Source: Martensiomyces pterosporus (lineage: Eukaryota; Kickxellomycota; Kickxellomycetes; Kickxellales; Kickxellaceae). Taken from it: 64,000 bases of DNA. This document shows positions 49,794-60,843 of the stretch, one piece after another (within the stretch, counting starts at the first letter, position 1; the number at the start of each line of letters is the position of its first letter). Below the pieces are notes generated by a model. It saw nothing but the letters and a program-made list of their open reading frames with translations. It ran no database searches and had not been told where the DNA came from. The position numbers and the translations under genes were made by a program. The stretch is taken from positions 70,138-134,137 of the forward strand of contig MU603954.1 in the NCBI GenBank assembly GCA_025201845.1. Reading direction: 5' to 3'.

Positions 49794-50183
49794 CATCGCT
49801 TCAGCCTGGGTTGGCCTATTGCGCAAATCGAAGCTGGCCAGCCCCGCCCTAGAGCGGATGGTTTTTTATTTTATTTATCGACATTTTTTTCTAACAGTCA
49901 ATGGAAGCTCCCTTCGCTTGCACAGAGTCTCGCTACATCTTCAGTTTTACCACAAGAAACGGGTGGTGCCGCCCGACTGTGCTGTACTGAAATGAGGGTT
50001 TTTGAAGGGGCTGTTCCTTGGGCTGGTATATCTCTGAAGCCGCTTATTTATCGGCAGCCAAAGACTGTGCCATAGTATTCTTGTGTCGATGGATTAAATA
50101 AAACTTGCTGCAGCACACAAAGGGAGGGGGAAAGAGCACGAACGCCTTCATTCACCTGCTCTCTCTTGTGTCTACCATTAGCC
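49794..50183. other. intergenic, Sec20 to the cap methyltransferase gene
   Basis: No gene is recognised. AT-rich sequence at about 49860-49890 may hold the Sec20 3' processing signals. Sequence from 50090 onwards is the leader of the next gene. Confidence 0.5.
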
Positions 50184-50372
50184 ATGCCCTTCAGCGGAGA
50201 GGAAGCCCTGTTTACCGACGATGAGCCGGGTTACAGAGATACAAAAATTGACTCGGGGGTCCCTCCTCCTTCTCTATCCACTTTGCCGCGGGTCATTAGG
50301 AACATTCGGGGCAGCAGCAACGTGTTTAGACCAGGCAATGTCCAAATCCAGCATCAACAGCAACACCACCGT

Positions 50373-50428
<56 letters not shown>

Positions 50429-51746
50429 GCAGCAGCATCAGCAACAACAGCAACAACAGCAACAACAGGCTAACAAGCCAGCTGGAATTGATGTCGTTGG
50501 GCGCAACTTTGTGGTAATCAAAAACATTTACCCGCCAGCCTTTGCCGAGCAGCTATCAACACCCGACTGGTCTCGTATGATGAGTGAAAGAGACGATGTG
50601 AGAGGCCGTCGAGGCGACGGTCGCTTGGGCGACATCAACCTCATGCAGTCGATCCACGGGTGCAAAGAGGCGCTGCTGAAGAGCTCACCGAGCCACCTGT
50701 TTGAGTCTGCTAGCAGAGCTGCTAACCTGTATGCTGGGTTAGATAGAACTGCCTTTGTTGACCAGTCAGCAGTCAAGTTGGGCCACTTGGATTTCCTGCT
50801 GCAGACGGTGCGCGAGTACATGACCCCTGCACAGAAGGAGCTTAGGTTTGTAGACATTGGGAGCATGCGAGGTGGGTTTACAGAGTACATCCTGTGGCGA
50901 GCCAGCAAGCAAGGGAGCAAAGCCCGCGGATGGTACTTTGCACAGCCTCAGCAACCAGAAGAGCCAGCCACAGACAAGTCGACCAAGGAGCAAGACAGCA
51001 AGGGATGCTCGATTGACACAAGCAGATTGCTCCCCGAGTGCAGTGCCTCTGAGAACACCACGATATTCACAAGTAGCAGTGGCGATGGAGCCGGGGTTTT
51101 GGATCCGGCAAATGTTGATGCATTCGTAAAGCTAGTCAAGGAGGGGAATCCGCAAAGCGGCCAGGATGGCGCGGTAGACTTGGTTGTCGCCGACGGCTCG
51201 CCAGAGCTGCCCGATCTGAGCCTGGACCAGGAGCGGCCGCAGTTTGCGTACACTCTTGCTCAAGCAGCCATTGCACTGCGTGTGTTGCGCAAGGGAGGCA
51301 CATTTGTGTTCAAGGTCTTTGACACATTCACACCGCTTAGCGCAGAGCTGCTGTTTGTGCTCCATGCGTGCTTTGAGCGCACAGCCATCGTCAAATCGCT
51401 GGCCACCCGTCCGACCAGCGCGGAGAGATACGTGGTCTGCAACCACCTTGTAGCCACGGATGCTAGGCGGATATCGGCGCACTGGGTCTCTGCGCTGGCC
51501 AAGATGCACGCGGGGCAGCTGAAACTCTCGCATATCGTTAGCTGGACTAGAGTGTCGTCCGACAAGCGGTTTATTGGACAGCTCTTTGATGCCAATATGA
51601 AGCACTCGAATGCGCAGCTGCAGGCCTTGAATGCGGTGGCTGCACACATCAAAAGCGGGAACGCGAATAGCAGCGATGGGTTGACCAGCAGCCAAAGGGA
51701 AGCAGCCGGTGTGTGCCTCAAGACCTGGCACCTTCCTCCTCAGTGA
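50184..51746 (+). CDS. FtsJ/RrmJ-type 2'-O-methyltransferase, CMTR1-like (mRNA cap1)
   Basis: The 520-residue protein has a Rossmann-type FtsJ domain with the full K-D-K-E tetrad: Lys198 (SAVKLGHLDFL), Asp337 (VVADGS), Lys377 (FVFKVFDTFTPLS) and Glu414 (SAERYVVCNHL). The last two segments closely match human CMTR1 (KTFDLFTPFS, NSERYVVCKGL), the enzyme that methylates the first transcribed nucleotide's ribose. The SAM loop reads FVDIGSMRGGFTEYILWR where CMTR1-type enzymes have AAPGGFSEYVLWR; the AAP part is replaced. A Gln/His-rich run at residues 55-95 (CAA/CAG repeats) precedes the domain. No G-patch, WW or guanylyltransferase-like domain is present, unlike animal CMTR1 (835 residues). The start is the first ATG (TTAGCCATGCCC); the frame has no earlier ATG nearby. 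Confidence 0.82.
50357..50468 (+). repeat. CAA/CAG (polyglutamine) repeat inside the CMTR1-like gene
   Basis: A run of CAA and CAG codons with two His interruptions encodes a Gln-rich tract of about 38 residues. Its length is likely to vary between strains. Confidence 0.9.
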
Positions 51747-51868
51747 ACCATCCAGGGTTGCCGTTCTACATATACTTTTATTTTGTCCAAATATGGCATC
51801 CAGCAGCTAAAGAGCAGCACTAAGAACGCGGGCTCAACGAAAAAGAGACGTGGACAATGCCGACTCGG

Positions 51869-52246
51869 CTATTTAGATCCCTTTGCTGCTGCCTGCGAAG
51901 TGGCCCTGACAATGTCTCGCAGGTTGTTCGTTGCCTCATCGACATCGCGCTTGACAAACTTCTGCTTCTTCTCGAGGGCCTCGATCATCTTGTTGCTATC
52001 GTCTGTGTCCTTAGCGATAGCCTTGAGCAAGTCCTCTTTCTTCTCCTGGATAAACATCTTTCCCATCGACCTGTACAGAGGAACAGTGCTGTCAAGGCCC
52101 TCCAATTCGCGCTGGGTGAGCGCAGCTAGGCGGATCTCGCGCTGGTGCGCATTGAGCTGAGCTTCAATCTGGCTCAGCTGCTTCTGGCCATCCTGGATCT
52201 TGCCGGTGATCCGCATGTACACCTGCTGAATCGTATCGTCCGACAT
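51869..52246 (-). CDS. PFD1: prefoldin subunit 1 (beta-type)
   Basis: The 125-residue protein is two long helices joined by a beta-hairpin-like middle (LEGLDSTVPLYRSMGKMFIQ), the beta-prefoldin layout. The MFIQEKKEDLL segment corresponds to MFILQSKEAI of human PFDN1, and KKQKFVKRDVDEATNNLRDI to KKSYLERSVKEAEDNIREM. Prefoldin is a hexameric cytosolic chaperone that delivers nascent actin and tubulin to the CCT chaperonin. The start at 52246 (MSDDTIQQVY) is the first ATG in the frame and gives family length (human 122). It lies tail-to-tail with the CMTR1-like gene, 122 bp between the stops. Confidence 0.92.
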   Translation of the reverse strand: MSDDTIQQVYMRITGKIQDGQKQLSQIEAQLNAHQREIRLAALTQRELEGLDSTVPLYRSMGKMFIQEKKEDLLKAIAKDTDDSNKMIEALEKKQKFVKRDVDEATNNLRDIVRATSQAAAKGSK

Positions 52247-52550
52247 CTCTGGCTCGCTTATGTGCAAAAATATGTGGATGAGAAAGATAACTGCAGGGGT
52301 CGCGGATCCACAGCCGCCAACTCGCGGTCGCTACTGCCAAGCGGACTGGGTTTTGCAAAGTATGGCACAAGTCACCACACCATCAACAAGCACATCCTCC
52401 ATTCCACCACAAGTAAAGCCAGCAATATAGGCATGCATTAGCCGCAACAGCATGCTCGCCGTGTCCGTCACCCAAATAAAACCATTTATAGCAATCATAC
52501 AAAGGTAATATGAAAGTGAATTATCTTGTTGTGGTTGCTCCAAAAGAAAT
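52247..52550. other. intergenic, prefoldin promoter and RPL35 3' flank
   Basis: These 304 bp, on the minus strand, hold the prefoldin subunit 1 promoter and the downstream end of the ribosomal protein gene. AT-rich sequence at 52480-52515 may contain 3' end signals. No gene is recognised. Confidence 0.5.
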
Positions 52551-53662
52551 TTAAGCCTTGACAGCGTACTGGCGGCGGGGGAAGTGGGTGGCCTTCTTCT
52601 GCTGGCGGAGGGTCTTGCGGGCAAGGTCCTCCTTGGAGAGGGCGCGGCGGAGAGCGCGGGTCTTCTTGGCGCGGAGGTCCTTGGGAAGGTGCTTCTTGCC
52701 GGCGTACTGGGCGCGGACCTCAGCACGAGCCTGCTGGGTGATGACAGTAAGGACGCGGGCAACGTTCTTGCGGACCTCGCGGACCTTGGTGCCCTTGGCG
52801 GAGGCAGCACCAGCGACCTGCTGGACCTTGATGTCCAGAAGCTCACGCTTGTACTGATCCAGAGTCTGAACGAGCTCAGCCTTGGACTTCTCGCGAAGTT
52901 CAGCAACCTTAACCTTGGCCTAGAAAGCAAATCAGCATAGAAAACGAAGAGTGAGCACCGCAATTAGCATGTATCTCGTGTCTGCACACGCTATCCTGCT
53001 TCTGGCTTCGCCCGACCAGGGCCTAATTGGCAATACGTGCGATGGTGCATTGGATTCCGACGCGTAGCTCTGAACCAAACGGGGATGTCCCCACGAATTC
53101 CGGGTGCACTCTCAAAATTGGTCTCTGCAGCCGACCTTGTACGAGCGGCTCCTTGTGGATAGCTGCTGCTACCACCGACTGAAAAGAGCAAGGGAGTTCT
53201 GTCCAAGGTGCGAAATAGCCTGCTTCCAGCTATGTCAGCATCCATAGCCTCAGCAATTTAGCAAAAACGGCGCGCAATCCAAGCATGAAATCTCCCCGCT
53301 GCACAGCCCTGCAACGCCACTGACAGGGACTAGTGGCACTAGAGACTTTGCAGCGTGCCTCTCCACAGGAATCAGGTAAAATTCAGGCTCGGATTGCAAA
53401 GTCGCACGTTCGAAATGGCTCCCGAATTTCAAAGACATTCCCCTCGCGTCTGCACAACGCCCTGCTCCTCGCATCTGGCGAATCCAACAGAAACTCTGCA
53501 GTGCACAGCGCGCCATCCGCATCCATCCACAGAACACCCGCCGAATCCATCCACAGAACACCCGCCGAATCCATCGCCCGCTCTCAGGCACACGCGAATC
53601 CATTGCACCATCGGTCTGTTTGCCCACATGCCGCATCGTGGCCGTTGCCGCACGCTTACCAT
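52551..53662 (-). CDS. RPL35: 60S ribosomal protein L35 (uL29), spliced
   Basis: The main exon, complement of 52551-52919, encodes 122 residues with the eukaryotic uL29 sequence: AKVKVAELREKSKAEL at the start, KVREVRKNVARVLTVI in the middle, KDLRAKKTRALRRAL, and the invariant end YAVKA. The human protein ends RKYAVKA and is 123 residues. The acceptor TTTCTAG at 52920 precedes the GCC of Ala2. The initiating ATG is proposed at 53662-53660, followed immediately by donor GTAAGC, so exon 1 is just the start codon, giving 123 residues. An intron at or next to the start codon is known from yeast RPL35 genes. RPL35 lies near the polypeptide exit tunnel, where SRP docks. Exon 2 is certain; the position of exon 1 is inferred from splice signals. 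Confidence 0.9.
52920..53659 (-). other. proposed RPL35 intron directly after the ATG
   Basis: A 740-nt intron is inferred from donor GTAAGC at 53659 and acceptor TTTCTAG ending at 52920. No competing ATG followed by a good donor was seen closer to the exon. It contains a 24-bp tandem repeat and no recognisable snoRNA boxes on a visual check. Confidence 0.6.
53523..53570. repeat. 24-bp tandem repeat inside the RPL35 intron
   Basis: Two adjacent copies of a unit beginning CCATCCACAGAACACC, with a partial third copy starting CCATC. Confidence 0.85.
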
Positions 53663-54189
53663 TTTATGTCTAGTTTACTTTTGATATGAAAACTATGTGA
53701 GAAAGGAAGGCCCCATGTGTGTGCGCGACTCACTTGCACTTTTCCCCTTCTGCGCCAAGAGCGCCCAGCGCGTGCTGTTCGCAGTCCGGCTGGCGAACTG
53801 CCAAAGCCCCAAAATCACCAGCCGTGATCGCTTAATCAGGAGCAGCCTCACATGTGGAAATGACGACGATGCATTTGTGAACACCAGACAGTGCACTTTG
53901 CCGCATTGCCACTGGGTGTGAGTTGCTGGCACACGCTGCAGCGAGTTTGGGCTGCTGCCCCTTATCCCCTTGCTCGCTTCTCGCTTCGCGCAGCTGTCCT
54001 TTCGCATACGCCTGCCCGAATCTTCCTTTACTGCACGTCGCTGCGCTTCAATTCTACCTGTATTTCTTTCCAATTACACTCATCTTGCGTTCTTTGCCAC
54101 CCAGCTCGCTTTGTTGCTTGGCTAACACTACTAGACTCGCCTTGCGCGTGCAGCTCAACCCCCCCCTGGCCGGCTTAATAGACTCATAT
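53663..54189. promoter_or_regulatory. divergent promoter region, RPL35 (-) / MON2 (+)
   Basis: These 527 bp lie between two divergent start codons. The part nearest MON2 is pyrimidine-rich. No TATA box or recognisable gene is seen; a long open frame leading into MON2 is most likely leader sequence. Confidence 0.5.
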
Positions 54190-57100
54190 ATGGCGACGAC
54201 GAACATAAGCACGCTCTTGCTCAATGAGCTGCAGAGCCTGTCAACAGAGGCAAGACGCAAGCACCCTGACATTAAGGAGGTAAGGCTCGACATGCAGTGT
54301 CTCTGCGTTCTTCTATGCTATTGAGGATCAAACACACTAATACGCGGCTGTTCTATCTTGCTATCCTTGGCACGCTGAATGAACGAGGGGCTGCTATAGG
54401 CGGCAGAGCGCGTTATTGTGATACTCCGTGGCATCAAATCCACCTTGCCAGCAGCGATTGCCGAGGAACTGGCGAGGTCGGATGAAGTCATTCGCCCGTT
54501 TGTTTTGGCATGCAAGAGCGGGAACCACAAGCTGACAGCAACATCGGTGCAGTGCCTGCAGCAGCTCATCTCGCACAGAGCACTCTCTCCTGGCTCAATC
54601 CGCGAGACCCTGGCCACGCTCAATGCGGTAATCCACCAAAGCGTCGACATCCAGGTGAAGATCCTGCAAATGCTCCTGCCCCTAGTCAGCATATACGATA
54701 GCGTCACTGGCGAGGCACTGGTGGACGCCATCCACATGTGCTTTGTTCTGCAGCAATCGAGGGACCCCATCGTGAACAACACTGCAGCTGCTATTTTGCG
54801 CCAGCTCGTAGTTGCTGTGTTTGACCGCGTTGTTGCTGAAGACAAGGAGTACAATGAAAAGAACAAGGAAGGGGCACCCGGCGATGCTGAGGAGACTGGC
54901 GCATACCGTGATACGAGCGAGGAGGACATGACCCGCAAGAGCGCCAAGGATGCTTACTTTGTGTTGCAGGACCTGTGTCTCCTGGTTTCGGATGGCGAGC
55001 CGATATTCATCAGAGCGGATGCCGTGGACAAGGGTCTAGTGCTGGAGCTCATCGAGTCAATTCTTGCGAACCACGCCAAGGTGGTTGCTCGGCACACGGC
55101 GATGGCGCAGACGCTCAGAGAGCGCCTGTCTCCATTCATCGTAAACTTCTTTTCCGAGAAGTCGACATTTCCGTTGGCAGTTCGTTGCATCCGCATCATC
55201 TGGCTCTTTATTCGCGATCTCCACGACGACTTCAACACAGAGTGCGAGATTTTTCTGTCCATCCTGACCAAGCTCGCGGATCCGGGAAGCCTCATGAGCG
55301 CGAGTGCTGCGCCAAAGACCCGGCGTACATCCGTGTCTAGCCTGAGGCCAGCCAACTTCTTGTCGTCTGGCATGAGCACATCCGGTGGGCTCCCGCTCTT
55401 CTACCGCGTCTTGGCAATGGAGGTGATAGCGAGTACTGTGGAGAATGCCGACTTGCTGCACCAGCTCTATGTCCAGTACGACGGTCGCGCGCTAGGCGAT
55501 GCCAATGGCCAAGTGGACACGAAGGACAAGGACTGCCACGTCATTCTGGACATCATATCGGTCGTAGGCAAGGTCGCTTCGGAGCGGCCGGATATACGCG
55601 TGAACAACTCGGACGGCATCCCCAATGCCTTTGCTGACGGGTCGGCGACTGCTGCTGACGGGTACAGGCGCACAGGCAACGATGGCGGCGGATCTACCTC
55701 GCACTCAGGAGTGGAGGGCAGCAGCGATACGCACGGCCAGATCAGTGCACGTGGATGCCGTATGAGAACAGAGATGCACAAGCTGCTGGACAAGCAGGAC
55801 CCGCCCTCTATCCCCGAGCACTATTTGTTTTACTTAGCCCTTTCGGCGCTTGTCTCTCTGGCTGAGGGCGTTGCAGACTATATCTTGCCCAAACGCACAG
55901 CCACATTGACATGCAGGGTGTCTTTGGCTGATGCGGGCTTTAGGAGACGGGCTGGCGCTTCACAGGCAGCAGCGGCTCCTACAGCCAAAAACGCCATCGA
56001 GGTGTCTGAGCCTGTGCTCGACCTGGCCTTTGACTCTTCCACAGTTGACACCCGGGCTCAGGGGATCAAGGATTTTGCCGCCAAAATGTGGCCCGTCCTG
56101 CTCTCTGCTTACTCGTTCTTCCTTGGCGTAAGGCTCGACGACTCGCTGTTCAACCGGCTTATGGAGACTGCAAAGAAGCTCGCCCAAGTCAGTGGCGCCC
56201 TTGACTTGCACGAGGCTCGCGACGCACTCATCTCTCTGCTCTGCCGCAGCTGTCTGCCTCAAGCTGCTATTGCCAACCACGAAAGGCAGCTCCAGGTCGG
56301 CCATGAGTCCAAGTCATTTGGCTTGGCGGCAGTCCCCGAGTCTGCTGGCGAAGCTACTGACGACGCTTCCGGAGATGCCAACCAGGCTGCAACGACTGCG
56401 GCGCCGTTTGCTCTACCGCTGGTTACCAACTCGCTTGCCGGGGTGCAGTTTACCATGCACGCCAGACAGGTTCAGTGCCTGCGGGTAGTGCTTTCGTGCG
56501 CACAGTATCTGGCCTCTGTGCTCGGCCCTACATGGTACCCTGTTTTGGTTACGCTTCAGCAGGCGGACGAGCTACTTTACCAAAGCCGCGGAATGCAGAC
56601 GTCATCGGCTGGCAGCAGTGGCGTGGGTGCCGCTAGTATCAACAGCGGCAGTGGCACTGGTGGGGCCTCCTATTCAGGCACTGGACAGACCCGCACGGGG
56701 TCGCGACGCGGAAGCGTATCGACCTCGTCAACGCCAGCCGCGGGCAGCGGCGAGGATCTGGGCCGCGCATCAGAGCTCCGATCGATCCAGGAAGAGTACT
56801 CGAAGCTGTTTGCAGTGACCAGGGCTCATGGCAGCAGCGCGTTCATCTGGGTAGTGCGTGCGCTGTGCGAGCTTGGCTCCGATTTGAGCAGTGTTCCAAT
56901 GCGCCACGAGTTTGAGCCCAAGTCAGCAGAGATGCGCTCGACTGTGAGCTTGATGCATCGCCGGATGAGCGCTGTCATGGACCGCCCCACGTTTGCTGTT
57001 GAGGAGCTCAGGTCCTTCGCAGTATCCAACATCGACCTGCTGATGGGCGCTAGTGAATCGAGTGCAGCTGATGATTCGGTGGGGTCCGAGGCGTGGGCCT

Positions 57101-60100
57101 TGATCATGCACCACCTGCTGGATACCGCCACGTATTTGCATACCCCCACGCCTATCCGCACTCAGGCTTGCGAGGCCGTGTCGGATGTCGTGCTGGCTGC
57201 TATGGCGCTAGTCACCAAAGCTGATGGCCTAGCTGATATCGAAGGCGCGGTGGAGGAGACGGGAATCAGCCACCGCTTTGTTTCGATGGTCACTACAGGC
57301 GATGCCCAGCTGCGTATTCTAACACCCCTGTCGCAGATGATGACCGGCGAGATATCGATCACCAATACGGGCAAGGGTCGCGCTTCCAGCAGCGAAGCAA
57401 CTGAGAGCGCTTCTCACGGGGAATTTGGCCAGTTTATCGAGGTGCGCAAACTGGCGCTTGACACGCTGCACAAGCTGCTTCAGGCGTCAGGCCACTCGAT
57501 TACGCGCGCCTGGGACGTCGTGTTTGACATCATCCAGAGCGTCGTTGTGGGCAGTGCAGACGATAAGCGGTCGGCTGCTGCTGAGCCTCTATCCAGTAGC
57601 AACTCGCCGCAGCTTACACGGTCAGGCGGCCGTATTCTGGTAGGCGGAGCTACTAGCGAGTCCAGACAGCCCGGATACCTTATTCGATTTGTGTTCCCCT
57701 GCCTGCAGCTCATCTGCACCGACTACTTGGCCGATTTGCCTGCGCACTGTATGCGCCGCTGCATCGAGTCACTGGCGGAGTTTGGGAGGCAGAAGGAGGA
57801 CTTGAACATTTCGCTTACTGCGATCGGACAGGCGTGGGCGTTGTGCGACTTTTTCCAAGGCGCCCAGCAGCAGCAGTCTTCGGTGCCTCAAACAGCCAGT
57901 GCTGACCTCGTCAGCTCGCAGCTGGCACAGCATAGCGAATCGACTGGCGGGTGTGCTGGTATTGACTCAGTCGTCGGTCGGTGGTGGCAAGAGGACTTGG
58001 TCGGCCTACAGGACGCCAGAACCAGGCAGGTTCTCTGGCTGCTCCTTCTCCACTCCCTAGCCAGCCTGGGCCGCGACAGCAGACACGAGGTGCGGCTTGG
58101 CGCTATCCAAACGCTGTTCCGCACACTCGATATGCACGGCGACACGTTCGACGTGTGGGTGTGGGACAGCATCGTTTGGTGTGTGCTCACACCTGTGCTT
58201 GAATACTCGCTTTCTGAGCGCGCACGCATATTTGAGCTAATCAGGCAAGGCAAGGTGGATTTGCTTGCGGATGAGGGCTCCTTGGAGAGCAGCTCAAAGG
58301 CTCAGATGGCCACCAAGAGCGGCGTGTTTGTCGAGGACCCGTCCAGGCTGTATCGCAAGCAGTGGGATGAGACTGCGGCTACCGCTGTGCAGGGTGCTGC
58401 CAGAGTGTGGAAGGACAATATGGTCTCTGTGATTCGGCGCATTGGGTACTCTGAGCAGGCGTGGCAGATCATCTGGCAGCTGGTCAGCGACTTCTTGGCC
58501 GGCGCCCCGAGCCAAGGATTCACTGCCACTTTGCCTGTCGCTGACAAGCAGCTGGACTTGGAGCTCCCGCACGATTACATTGAGAACCTGTCGGATTCCC
58601 TGGCAAAGGAGTCGCCTGAAATGACCAGTGCTCGTGCATATCTGAAAACACGCGACAGTGTTTCGACCGCGATCGAGTGTGCGTCGATGCTAGTTGATAT
58701 TGCCGAACAGCCTGATCCGTCTGATCCGTCTGGGGACAAAGGGGGAAGAAGCGCAGACATGATCATGGCCAGGTTCTGGCGCACAACTTGGGCCTCGTGG
58801 CTAGCCATGGGTGTCCAAATGACCAGTCTGCCCGAAGCGGCGCTCCTGTCGTTCAACGAGACCAGCGAGGGCACAGTTGTCTTCGGCCAGGACGTGCTAC
58901 ACTCGTATCTGCAACTCTTCGCAGCAATATTCGCCAATCTCCATGTGGCCGAGTGGTTCAGCGAAACCGATTGCAGAGCCTTGCTGAGCGTTACTCGCTC
59001 CGTTGTGCTTTTTGTCGATGCGCCGCTATACTCGCTGGACATCGCCGAGCTGACAAAGGTGCAGAAACAGGCACTGGACACCATGCTGCAGCTGCAGCAA
59101 TTGGCAGACAAACCCAGCAACAAGAGGAGCGCGAGTCGTAATGTGGCGCCAGATACTGCAATGTCTCTTGTGCTGGGTGAGCTGGCAGTGTACGCGGTTG
59201 CTCCCTATGCCATCCAGCTGAATGGTAGACTGCGCAAAGACAAGGAACGGGGGGACCAGGGTGGCAGTGACAGGAGTGGTGGTCGGGGCAGCCGCGCGGC
59301 TGATGGCTTAGCTGCTTCTGAAACGGCCACTGAGTTGCTCTGCGACTCTGCGATTGTGCACAGGACAATCAATGCATTTTCTAAGCAGATCCAGCGGCTG
59401 GCGGCACACACAAGGCCGGACGACAGCCAGGAAAGGGCCAGCGACAGTGGCGAGGGCAAAGGCAAAAGGGGAGGTAAAAGGCCACATTCCAAGTACTCGC
59501 GGCGCTCTGTCCCGCCAACGCTGGCTGCGTTTGGTGTGGCCGCGCTAGATCGGCTCGGCGCTCTGCTGTGCTCCGACCGCCTGTTTGGCAGCGAAGGCCA
59601 GGAAGCTGTGTATGCTGTCCGCGCGCTTTTGGACGGCGCTTGGAGGGATGCCATTGTTGCCATGGGCCTGCACTTGGCGCTCCCCTTGCCTGCTGACAGC
59701 GCAGCAGCAGCAACCAGCGCTAGTGATAACTCCACGGTGGGAGGGCCAAGCGAGTCGCGACAAGGCGAAGCTGTTGGCTGGCTTGTCCGTACGGTGCCAC
59801 TGGGCATGTTTAGACTCAAAGGTGCCACTGTGTCCACCAGTGATGGCGCTGCTGGGCTAGCAGGTGGCAGCAGCAGCAAGGTGGTGGACGCGCTTGCTGA
59901 TGCTTGGATGGCTGTTGGCATTGTGCTGGGGTCAGCTGTCGGTGCATCAAAGGATGTTTTGGAGACACGCACAATCGCCAACGGCCATAGCAGCGGCGGC
60001 GGCAAAGAAAAGGAGGCGCCTTTTGTGGAGAGGGGCAGCAGCAGCATCGATGGCGGCTGTATGCTGGCGGCTGGACTCCAGATGAGAGTCCTCGATGCTG

Positions 60101-60843
60101 TTGCACAAGCTAGCCTGGAGTATGCGCGACCAAATAATGTGGGTAGTGCGGTCCCTGGCGGCCCAAAGCGGCAGCCCAAGCAGCCGCGAGAAGTGGCTTC
60201 GTATTGGGACTTGTTTGTCAGAATTCTGGAATGGGGCTCGCTGATGGCCGCGGAGCCCGTTGTGCTCCTCTGTGCGGACGAGAGCGTCAGCGCTGCCCCT
60301 ATGCCCACAGCGATGTATGGCGAGTTTGGAGCCACTGCGGCAGCTAGCGGCCCAGGCTCGTTTGGTCTGTTCTGCGCCAACAGACAGGCGCTGACGATGG
60401 CGTGTTTCAAGTGGCTGTTCCACATGTCGTCTGGCTCGCAGGATGGCGCGATGCCCCTGTGGGTAAGCGCGATTGCAGCGCCGACGCTTGTCAGGCAGAG
60501 CAGGCTGGTTCTCGAGGCATTCGTCAGGGACAAGGCACTGCTTGGCAGGAGTCCCATGCCGCTGTCAAGAATCGAGCTACTAAGGCTCATCCTGGATGAC
60601 CTTGCGAGGCTCGCGTGCCAGCCAGGCGCGCTAGCTGAGGACGCAGAGGGTGACGTCGAGGCAAGTGGCCCTGGGGTCGCGTCTGACTTTAGGAGGCACG
60701 CGCTGACGGGCAGCGCTGCTCACGTCTTCATGCTGTACGACAACCTTATTGACCTGCTGTCTGTTCCTGATCCGGCAGTCCTTGGGTCGGTCCAGCGCTG
60801 CCTTCGACGTGTTTCTGCGGAAATCGTAGAAAGCCACCAGTAA
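54190..60843 (+). CDS. MON2: MON2 homologue, Sec7-related trans-Golgi/endosome trafficking scaffold (spliced)
   Basis: Two exons, 54190-54279 and 54400-60843, encode 2177 residues. Exon 1 gives MATTNISTLLLNELQSLSTE and RRKHPDIKE; splicing joins this to AAERVIVILRGIKS, recreating the MON2 DCB-domain start. The HUS-like region holds FIRADAVDKGLVLELIESIL near 205-225 and LAVRCIRIIWLFI near 262-275. A long helical armadillo-like middle and Ser/Gly-rich inserts (~410-450, ~745-790, ~1655-1720) follow. Conserved late motifs include EVRLGAIQTLFRTLDMHGD near 1235 and DNMVSVIRRIGYSEQAWQII near 1360. MON2 is related to large Arf-GEFs but lacks the Sec7 catalytic domain, and works with DOP1 in endosome-to-Golgi recycling. 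Human MON2 is 1717 residues; the extra length is in low-complexity inserts. The 120-nt intron is strongly supported by both sides of the junction. Confidence 0.92.
54280..54399 (+). other. MON2 intron
   Basis: A 120-nt phase-0 intron, donor GTAAGG at 54280 and acceptor GCTATAG ending at 54399. A CTGAAT branch-like element lies near 54375. Confidence 0.9.

Noticed and set aside
59205..60590. Long minus-strand open frame (about 461 codons) opposite the MON2 3' half
   Set aside because: Antisense shadow, Ser/Pro-rich; MON2 on the plus strand explains the sequence.
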